Position numbers and translations under genes: made by a program | Notes under the pieces: model-generated | What the model was told of the DNA's origin: nothing | Database searches by the model: none | What the model saw: only the letters and a program-made list of their open reading frames with translations | Shown here: one piece after another, positions 31,733-36,806 of the stretch | Layout: every line of letters begins with the position of its first letter | Numbering within the stretch: the stretch's first letter is position 1 | Source: a virus | Strand: one strand, 5' to 3' | Virus record (IMG/VR): IMGVR_UViG_3300009180_000108 | Coordinates: 1 to 36,806 of that record | Length of the DNA stretch: 36,806 bases

Positions 31733-31736
31733 CAGC

Positions 31737-31818
31737 AAGACTTAGACGGGACACTGCTGGTGCTGACCAGTCCGCCAACACCGGAAACGGTGAGTGTCTC
31801 GCCTAAGTCTTTTTTTTT
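31737..31818 (+). ncRNA. Three-way-junction RNA ending in a T9 terminator
   Basis: The closing stem pairs 31737-31755 with 31793-31811: 17 Watson-Crick pairs, one G-U and one A-C mismatch. Inside it are CTGGT-gctg-ACCAG (31757-31770) and CACCG-GAAA-CGGTG (31779-31792), the second with a GNRA tetraloop and stacked directly on the closing stem. The joining segment is 8 bases. Nine T (31810-31818) follow, so the whole element is also a strong terminator. The ribosome site of the DUF1376 gene begins right after the T run. I recognise no known RNA family. Confidence 0.82.
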
Positions 31819-31825
31819 GGACTTT

Positions 31826-32518
31826 ATGCATTACTACAAACGAAACCTTGGCGACTATGCCAAGAAAGCGGGTAGGCTAACAATGCTTCAGCACGGTGCG
31901 TACACGCTTCTTATTGATTCGTGCTATGACCGTGAAGTGTTTCCTACATTGGAGCAAGCCTTGGAATGGACTTGGGCAGCAACAGAAGCCGAAGTTGAAG
32001 CCGTCAAATTCATTCTCAATCGGTTCTTTACGTTAGACAAAGATGGCTGCTATGTCCAGCAAAGAATTCTTGAAGAACTGCTTCACTATCACAAAAATGC
32101 GGACATCAACAAACGAATCGCAGACGAAAGGGAAGCGAAACGTAAGGAAAAACGCACGAACCGTGAACAAAACGTAGACGAAGCGCCACCTAACCATAAA
32201 CCACTAACCATTAACCAAGAACCACTAACCAAAGAGAAGGCGCAGGACAAGCCTGCTGACGATTTGTTTGATGCGTTTTGGAAAGCCTATCCCAAAAAGA
32301 TGGGTAAAGATGTTGCCAAGAAAGCGTTTACCAAACGCAAGGTAGGCAAGCAACTACTGCAAGAAATCTTGGTAAGCCTTGACCAACAAAAAAAGACAGA
32401 CCAATGGAAAAAGGATGGTGGTCAATTCATACCAGCACCAGCTACTTGGTTGAACCAAGGACGTTGGCAAGACGAAGTTATCCCTGTTCAACAATCTAAC
32501 TTACCTATCTACTCATGA
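31826..32518 (+). CDS. DUF1376-type replication protein
   Basis: A 230-residue protein. The N-terminal DUF1376 domain is clear: MHYYKRNLGDYAKKAGRLTM, LQHGAYTLLIDSCYDRE, then W.W...EAEVEAVKFILNRFF. A charged linker (EREAKRKEKRTNREQNVDE) leads to a C-terminal region FDAFWKAYPKKMGKDVAKKA and ATWLNQGRW, a tail found in phage replisome organisers. It probably recruits the helicase encoded downstream to the origin. The ATG at 31826 follows GGA 5 bases upstream; a GTG at 31760 lies in the RNA element and is rejected. Confidence 0.83.
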   Translation: MHYYKRNLGDYAKKAGRLTMLQHGAYTLLIDSCYDREVFPTLEQALEWTWAATEAEVEAVKFILNRFFTLDKDGCYVQQRILEELLHYHKNADINKRIADEREAKRKEKRTNREQNVDEAPPNHKPLTINQEPLTKEKAQDKPADDLFDAFWKAYPKKMGKDVAKKAFTKRKVGKQLLQEILVSLDQQKKTDQWKKDGGQFIPAPATWLNQGRWQDEVIPVQQSNLPIYS

Positions 32519-32727
32519 AACACGAATCAGCATTTCCGGTACAAAGTATTTACATTGAAGATCAAAGCACAAATTCTTACGGCATGACCTTGCGCGATTA
32601 CTTTGCTTCAAAAATTGTTGTTGCATTTTTAGACAAAAAAATTGGTGAACTTGACAATGACGTTATGCGAACTTATGCAGATGTTGCATACACGATGGCA
32701 GACACCATGATGGAGGCACGGAAATGA
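32515..32727 (+). CDS. Small conserved phage protein
   Basis: A 70-residue protein with the segment NSYGMTLRDYFASKIVVAFL, a frequent signature of a small phage-encoded family of unknown role found near replication genes. It overlaps the upstream stop (ATGA) and its own stop overlaps the next start. The C-terminus AYTMADTMMEARK is helical. Function unknown. Confidence 0.7.
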   Translation: MKHESAFPVQSIYIEDQSTNSYGMTLRDYFASKIVVAFLDKKIGELDNDVMRTYADVAYTMADTMMEARK

Positions 32728-33056
32728 AAGGTCACGAAGGAATCATCAAGCTACGCCTGGCAGGAAAAGCGCCGGAACTCATCCTGCTGGACGACCTGTC
32801 ATTTCCAAGCCCATTGACCGATTGGGAAGGCTACGACTCCATGCCGACTGTCTGTGTACACAAAGAGCCAATAGAAGGGCTTGATTTGCGCTTTTTAGTT
32901 GGATGCAAGGTCAGCGTCACAAGTCACAACTTAGAACGCGCAAAACGCCTGTTTAACGCCTGCAAAGAGGCAGGGGCAACATGGGTGGCGGCAAGCCATA
33001 CGGAAATGCACGGGGAGATGGCTAAAACAGGATGGATGGAGTTTTATCATGGCTAA
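32724..33056 (+). CDS. Hypothetical protein before the helicase
   Basis: A 110-residue protein, EGIIKLRLAGKAPELILLDD, then PTVCVHKEPIEGLDLRFLVG and a C-terminal helix ERAKRLFNACKEAGATWVAA. The alternating strand-helix pattern suggests a compact alpha/beta fold, but I do not recognise the family. It overlaps neighbours by 4 bases (5-prime) and 8 bases (3-prime), so it is firmly in the replication operon. Confidence 0.62.
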   Translation: MKGHEGIIKLRLAGKAPELILLDDLSFPSPLTDWEGYDSMPTVCVHKEPIEGLDLRFLVGCKVSVTSHNLERAKRLFNACKEAGATWVAASHTEMHGEMAKTGWMEFYHG

Positions 33057-34008
33057 CTTCATTGATGACACCATTGACTTTTCGCAATACTTGCGCGAAA
33101 CTGACAACAAGCAAAAGGTCAGACCCGCAAAGGATTACATTCCCGCAATCAAAGAACGGATGCGAACCGTTGCAACGGAACGCAAACTTTGGATGCCTTG
33201 GAGCAAGACCCGTGATTCCTTCTATTTTCGACCAGGCGAGATGACAGTTTGGGCAGGGCAGAACGGACACGGCAAAACCCAAATCACCACCCAAGTGGCA
33301 ATGCACCTGATGGCGCAGGGCGAAAAAGTTTGTACCGCCTCCTTTGAAATGAAGCCAGTTCAGACCATTCGCCTAATGAGCAGGATGTTTATCGGAACCA
33401 ATCCATTTACGGCTGAATACCAAAGCAACGAAGGCTTTGAAGTCTTGGACGAAATGTTTGATGGCTTTGGCGCATGGAGTGACAACAAACTGTGGATTTA
33501 CGACCAAATGGGCGTAACCAGCCCCGAAATCGTAATTGGCTTGACTCGCTACTGCGTGAAGGAATTGGGCATTACGCAGATTTTTATTGACTCGCTGATG
33601 AAAGTGGTGGGCGATGAAGATGATATGAACGGGCAAAAGCGGCTGGTGGGCGAGTTATTTGCCATTGCCAAAGACTTGCAGATTCACATCCATTTGATTC
33701 ACCACCTTAGAAAGCCAGCAAACGAGGCTGAAATACCCGACAAGCACAGCATCAAGGGAAGTGGCTCAATTACCGATCAGGTGGACAATGTGATGCTTGT
33801 TTACCGCAATAAGCCCAAAGAAAATGATGCGCGGGAGGCTGGACAGTTCGGCAAGTTGTCAAACGACCCTGATGCGCTTCTTCTATGCAGAAAACAGCGC
33901 CATTACGAAGGTTCGTCTGATGGTGAACCGACCATCGGGCTTTGGTTGCATAGAGATTCGGGGCAGTTTGTTGGCAACGCTGGCGATTCACCCATTATTT
34001 ATGAGTGA
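33049..34008 (+). CDS. DnaB-like replicative helicase
   Basis: A 319-residue RecA-fold helicase. Walker A is GQNGHGKT (70-77), the next conserved block is ASFEMKPVQTIRL (98-108), Walker B is TQIFIDSL (176-183), then HLIHHLRKP and SGSITDQVDNVMLVYRN. The DnaB N-terminal (primase-binding) domain is missing, replaced by about 50 residues. This fits short phage helicases loaded by a DUF1376 or similar organiser. GGAG lies 8 bases before the start, inside the upstream gene. Confidence 0.88.
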   Translation: MANFIDDTIDFSQYLRETDNKQKVRPAKDYIPAIKERMRTVATERKLWMPWSKTRDSFYFRPGEMTVWAGQNGHGKTQITTQVAMHLMAQGEKVCTASFEMKPVQTIRLMSRMFIGTNPFTAEYQSNEGFEVLDEMFDGFGAWSDNKLWIYDQMGVTSPEIVIGLTRYCVKELGITQIFIDSLMKVVGDEDDMNGQKRLVGELFAIAKDLQIHIHLIHHLRKPANEAEIPDKHSIKGSGSITDQVDNVMLVYRNKPKENDAREAGQFGKLSNDPDALLLCRKQRHYEGSSDGEPTIGLWLHRDSGQFVGNAGDSPIIYE

Positions 34009-34219
34009 CCGCGCCCAACTAGAAAAAGCGGAGGCAAGGATGCTTGTGCCGTCCTACTTTGCGACTGTTGCGTTACTGGGTAAGCCAAAAGCAAACGCCT
34101 GGCTGACAAAGCAGATTGCAAGGATTGAAAAACACTACGGGTCAGGCTTTGACCACCGATGCCGGTCTTATATGCGGGAAATTGTGGAGACAGAACTATG
34201 CGACACGCAGCAAGGGTAG
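34001..34219 (+). CDS. Small hypothetical protein downstream of the helicase
   Basis: A 72-residue basic protein, MSDRAQLEKAEARMLVPSYF then LLGKPKANAWLTKQIARIEK. No family is recognised with certainty, though similar short proteins with a VPSYFATV..LGKP..A..W pattern occur in phage replication regions. The ATG at 34001 overlaps the helicase stop by 8 bases; an alternative start is at codon 14. Function unknown. Confidence 0.6.
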   Translation: MSDRAQLEKAEARMLVPSYFATVALLGKPKANAWLTKQIARIEKHYGSGFDHRCRSYMREIVETELCDTQQG

Positions 34220-34473
34220 ACGCTAACCAAGAACAGATAGTCAGCGCATTAAGGGCTGCTGGCGCTTACGTTTGGATTATTGGCCTTCCAGTCGATCTTT
34301 TGGTTGGGTATAAAAACAACACTTTTCTAATGGAAATAAAAGATGGCCCGAAAAAAAAGCTAACCAAGCTGCAAGAGGCTTTTTTCGCAAAATGGACAGG
34401 TGGCACGTTATGCCGTGTTGATGGCCCAGAAGCCGCACTAAGAATGATTGGAATGTTAAATGAGCAAAATTGA
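34198..34473 (+). CDS. VRR-NUC-like PD-(D/E)XK nuclease
   Basis: A 91-residue nuclease candidate of the small VRR-NUC/Holliday-junction-resolvase type. The core is Asp33 in GLPVDLLVGYKNNT and E46-I-K48 in FLMEIKDG, after Glu12 in NQEQIVSALR. The C-terminal part LTKLQEAFFAKWTGG also fits. It would cleave branched or structured DNA during replication and packaging. GGAG lies 9 bases upstream of the ATG at 34198; a longer frame from 34159 is less likely. Confidence 0.75.
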   Translation: MRHAARVDANQEQIVSALRAAGAYVWIIGLPVDLLVGYKNNTFLMEIKDGPKKKLTKLQEAFFAKWTGGTLCRVDGPEAALRMIGMLNEQN

Positions 34474-34792
34474 CGCTGCTGTAGACTATTTACGCGACAA
34501 TTCGGGCAATTACGCAGTTGCTGAAGCGCAATTAGTGTACATGACTGAACTACGAAAGACGGTAAAAGCGCAGCTAATGAAACAGTTTGAGATGCAAGGA
34601 CACAAAACTACGGCAGCGCAGGAACGGGAGGCTTACGCAGACCCCCAATATGTCCAGCACCTTACCGCATTACAGGCGGCGGTAGAACAAAGAGAAAAGG
34701 CGCGGTGGTTAATGATTGCCGCCCAAGCACGGGTAGAAGCTGAAAAGGCTAATTTATACGCCAATGGGCGCACAGATAGGGCAATGCAATGA
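34460..34792 (+). CDS. Helical hypothetical protein
   Basis: A 110-residue strongly helical protein, YLRDNSGNYAVAEAQLVYMT, with a long predicted coiled coil (LQAAVEQREKARWLMIAAQA). It resembles small phage proteins found beside nucleases in replication regions, none with a known role. It overlaps the upstream gene by 14 bases and the following one by 4. Confidence 0.6.
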   Translation: MSKIDAAVDYLRDNSGNYAVAEAQLVYMTELRKTVKAQLMKQFEMQGHKTTAAQEREAYADPQYVQHLTALQAAVEQREKARWLMIAAQARVEAEKANLYANGRTDRAMQ

Positions 34793-35085
34793 TGTTTCCC
34801 AAGACCAAGTATTTGCGGGACAAGAAACGCCTTGAAGCCTGCCGCAACCTACCCTGCCAGCATTGCGGGGCAGAAGATGGAACTGTGGTTGCCGCACATA
34901 GCAATGAGGGCATACACGGCAAAGGAAGGGGCATTAAAGCCAGCGATGAGTTTATTGCCGCCTTATGCTTCACCTGTCACGCAAACGTAGATCAAGGCAA
35001 AATGAGTAAGCATGATCGTGCTGAAATTTGGCATAATGCTTACGTTAAAACCACAGCAATACTAAACAACATATGCTCAAAATAG
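34789..35085 (+). CDS. DUF1364-like HNH protein
   Basis: A 98-residue zinc-binding protein: CRNLPCQHCGAEDGTVVAAH in the N-terminal half and FIAALCFTCHANVDQGKMSK in the second, giving a four-Cys/His cluster around an HNH-like His. This resembles DUF1364-type putative nucleases of phages. It likely cuts or processes DNA during replication or recombination. A second in-frame ATG follows at 34792. It overlaps the MTase gene by 13 bases. Confidence 0.75.
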   Translation: MMFPKTKYLRDKKRLEACRNLPCQHCGAEDGTVVAAHSNEGIHGKGRGIKASDEFIAALCFTCHANVDQGKMSKHDRAEIWHNAYVKTTAILNNICSK

Positions 35086-36275
35086 AATACAAACCCATTG
35101 CAGACCTGATTCCTTACGCACGGAACAGTCGCACTCACTCAGAAGCCCAGGTTGCTCAAATTGCAGCATCCATTCGGGAATTTGGTTGGACTAACCCAAT
35201 TTTGCTTGACGGTGAAAACGGCATTATTGCTGGTCACGGGCGGGTATTGGCAGCGCAAAAGCTAGGCGAAACGCAAGTGCCTACTATTGAGTTAAGCCAC
35301 ATGGATGACAATCAAAAGCGGGCTTACATCATTGCCGATAACAAACTGGCGCTGAATGCTGGCTGGGATGATGCAATGCTTGCGTTAGAGATAGGTGATC
35401 TAAAGGACGCAGGCTTTGACCTTGGTTTGACGGGCTTTAGTCCTAATGAAATTTCAGCATTAAATCCAGAGGTAATAGAAGGATTGACGGATGAGGATGC
35501 TGTACCTGATGTTCCTGATAAGCCGATTACCAAGTTGGGGGACATTTATCAATTGGGCAACCACCGATTGATGTGCGGAGACAGTACAAGCATTGATGCC
35601 GTTGATAAGTTGATGAACGGACAAAAAGCTGATTTAGTTTTCACAGACCCACCATATGCATTATTTGGAAATTCAACAGGCGTTGCTGGTGTAACTGATG
35701 ACAATATGGTAAGGTCTTTTTTTAGAGACATTCTTGTTATGTTGAAAGTAAATGCTAAACCTTATGCTCATATTTATGTTTGTTGTGATTGGCATTCAGC
35801 TTTTTCCATTGAAGCAGTTGCCAAAAGCATTGAATTAAAAGCCAAAAATTTGTGTATATGGGACAAAGGTGATGGTGGAATTGGAGCAATGTATCAACAA
35901 TGTTATGAAATGATTTGGTTTTTTGATAATTCACCAACTAGTAAAACAACTACAAATTCCAATAAAGCAGGGGTTAGAACTGTAAATGGCAAACCTAATA
36001 TTTGGCGAATTAAAAGACATTTAACAGATAGAGTTCATAACGCTCAAAAACCTGTTGACTTAGTCAATATTCCAATGCTCAATGGAAGTGATGGGGGAAA
36101 TGTTGTTCTTGATTTATTTGGCGGGTCAGGGACAACATTGATATCTGCTGAAATTAATGGAAGAGCCGCACGACTTATGGAATTAGAACCAAAGTATTGC
36201 GATGTCATTGTAAAGCGTTGGGAAGAATTCACAGGTAAGAAGGCAACGCTACTCAATGCCGACCTACCCACATAA
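35073..36275 (+). CDS. ParB-domain DNA methyltransferase
   Basis: A 400-residue protein. The N-terminus is a ParB/Srx-like domain (GEN-GIIAGHGRVLAAQKLGE, residues 48-67). The C-terminal MTase has motif IV DPPY at 192-195 before motif I FGGSGTT at 349-355, the beta-class N4/N6-MTase order. It probably methylates adenine or N4-cytosine in the phage genome, for protection or regulation. Base composition shifts: roughly 35640-36130 is AT-rich unlike either end, so the target-recognition part may come from recombination. It overlaps both neighbours. Confidence 0.85.
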   Translation: MLKIEYKPIADLIPYARNSRTHSEAQVAQIAASIREFGWTNPILLDGENGIIAGHGRVLAAQKLGETQVPTIELSHMDDNQKRAYIIADNKLALNAGWDDAMLALEIGDLKDAGFDLGLTGFSPNEISALNPEVIEGLTDEDAVPDVPDKPITKLGDIYQLGNHRLMCGDSTSIDAVDKLMNGQKADLVFTDPPYALFGNSTGVAGVTDDNMVRSFFRDILVMLKVNAKPYAHIYVCCDWHSAFSIEAVAKSIELKAKNLCIWDKGDGGIGAMYQQCYEMIWFFDNSPTSKTTTNSNKAGVRTVNGKPNIWRIKRHLTDRVHNAQKPVDLVNIPMLNGSDGGNVVLDLFGGSGTTLISAEINGRAARLMELEPKYCDVIVKRWEEFTGKKATLLNADLPT

Positions 36276-36696
36276 CGCCAAATGCTCAGAGTTAGGATGC
36301 CATGAGCCGAGGAGCCGCCTCAATTCTTTCTGCCTAAAACATGGGGGTAAAGATAACCTAGCAATGCGGGAAACAGACAGCATCTACCAAACGCCAGCAT
36401 GGAGAACAGTCAGGCAACGCCAGTTATCCATCCAACCTCTATGCCAAGCCTGTTTGAGTAGGGGTAAGGTAGAAGTAGCTGCACACGTTGACCATGTATG
36501 GGCATGGAAGCACATAGGCAAGCAAGCATTCCTGCGTAACATCTTTCAGTCCCTATGTCATGCTGACCATAGCCACAAGACGGGGTTAGAGAAGCAAGGG
36601 CGGTATATCCACTACACAGCGGATGGAGAGAAGGAGTACACCATTAATGACTATGCTTATGTGGTCATGCATGAGGCGCACACAAATGGTGCGTAA
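36256..36696 (+). CDS. Terminase-associated HNH endonuclease
   Basis: A 146-residue protein. Cys residues at the N-terminus (CSELGCHEPR, SFCLKHGG) form a zinc knuckle. The HNH core is SIYQTPAWRTVRQRQLSIQP, then CQACLSRGKVEVAAHVDHVW and FQSLCHADHSHKT. This pattern matches the HNH nucleases that assist terminase cleavage in HK97-like phages. Its place next to terS, across the genome junction, supports that role. The start overlaps the MTase stop by 20 bases. Composition is like the neighbours, so it is probably resident. Confidence 0.88.
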   Translation: MPTYPHNAKCSELGCHEPRSRLNSFCLKHGGKDNLAMRETDSIYQTPAWRTVRQRQLSIQPLCQACLSRGKVEVAAHVDHVWAWKHIGKQAFLRNIFQSLCHADHSHKTGLEKQGRYIHYTADGEKEYTINDYAYVVMHEAHTNGA

Positions 36697-36720
36697 TGGT
36701 AAGCCGCGCACAAATAAATT

Positions 36721-36780
36721 TGTTAAATTTGTGAAAATCGGTAAAAAATTCGTGAAATTTGTGAAAATCGGTGGAAAAAC
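36721..36780 (+). repeat. Two 30-bp near-tandem repeats before terS
   Basis: Units at 36721-36750 and 36751-36780 share AAATTTGTGAAAATCGGT exactly (36725-36742 and 36755-36772), with 30-bp spacing and further partial matches. They lie in the non-coding tail after the HNH gene. If the genome is circular, terS starts about 95 bp further on. Repeats spaced near three helical turns suggest a protein-binding site, perhaps for the small terminase. Confidence 0.7.
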
Positions 36781-36790
36781 TTAAAGTTTT
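36776..36790. repeat. 15-bp palindrome
   Basis: AAAACTT-A-AAGTTTT is a perfect 15-bp palindrome located at the edge of the second 30-bp repeat. It may be a second part of a terminase or cos-type recognition site, or a regulatory operator. It lies 15-30 bases from the window end. Confidence 0.5.
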
Positions 36791-36806
36791 AGCATTTGGT
36801 AAAAAG

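Noticed and set aside
31760-31825. GTG start extending the DUF1376 protein upstream
   Set aside because: The extension would be encoded by the three-way-junction terminator, while the DUF1376 family begins near MHYYKRNLGDY, which matches the ATG at 31826.

Overview
The window looks like a complete, or nearly complete, genome of a tailed phage with siphovirus architecture (long non-contractile tail, HK97-fold capsid). Both ends fall in non-coding DNA and no gene is cut. The last gene, an HNH nuclease, belongs next to the first, terS, so the molecule is probably circularly permuted or closes on itself. Moderate GC content, GTA-type tail-tip and lysis genes and the general gene style suggest a proteobacterial host, perhaps a freshwater betaproteobacterium. 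That host guess is inference. No tRNA, CRISPR array, IS element or integrase was seen.

Plus strand, 68-9416, packaging, head and neck: terS (P27 type), terL, portal, prohead protease, then TWO tandem HK97-fold capsid paralogs separated by a UUCG-capped hairpin. These are followed by a gp6-like connector, head closure protein, a tail-terminator candidate, and TWO tandem tail-tube paralogs. Plus strand, 9416-23894, tail: three small genes including a ferritin-like (DUF5856-like) protein, then tail assembly chaperones G and GT joined by a -1 frameshift at A AAA AAC. After these come a displaced HK97-gp10-like protein, the tape measure, tail-tip proteins, a GNAT acetyltransferase, a J-like receptor-binding protein and collagen/GGTG-repeat fibres. 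Plus strand, 23897-27010, lysis: two small membrane proteins, a GTA-type holin, an inserted HNH gene, a GH108 endolysin and an HTH-metallophosphoesterase.

Minus strand, 31359 down to 27070, is an early operon. It runs from a promoter at 31406-31433 to a terminator shared with the convergent lysis genes at 27017-27052. It carries several small ORFs, an ERF annealing protein, a PD-(D/E)XK exonuclease and a mini-SSB-like protein (a recombination cassette). A strongly structured 255-bp non-coding stretch follows, then an HNH-AP2 gene with its own promoter, a MazG-like protein, small membrane and proline-rich proteins, a winged-helix-like protein and a very acidic protein. Many junctions are 4-bp ATGA overlaps, which also reveals three genes of 29-38 codons.

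Plus strand, 31523-36696, is a divergent early/replication arm. It starts with a Cro/YdaS-like regulator whose promoter places its start codon at or near the transcript start. The regulator is followed by two terminators, the second a near-perfect three-way-junction RNA closed by a 19-position stem and ending in nine T. Beyond it lie a DUF1376 replication protein, a DnaB-like helicase, a VRR-NUC-like nuclease, a DUF1364-like HNH protein, a ParB-MTase and the terminase-associated HNH nuclease. A pair of 30-bp near-tandem repeats and a palindrome fill the gap before terS and are candidates for the packaging site.

The most unusual points are the parallel doubling of both shell-forming proteins (capsid and tail tube), the three-way-junction terminator between the regulator and replication genes, and the structured non-coding element at 29098-29250.
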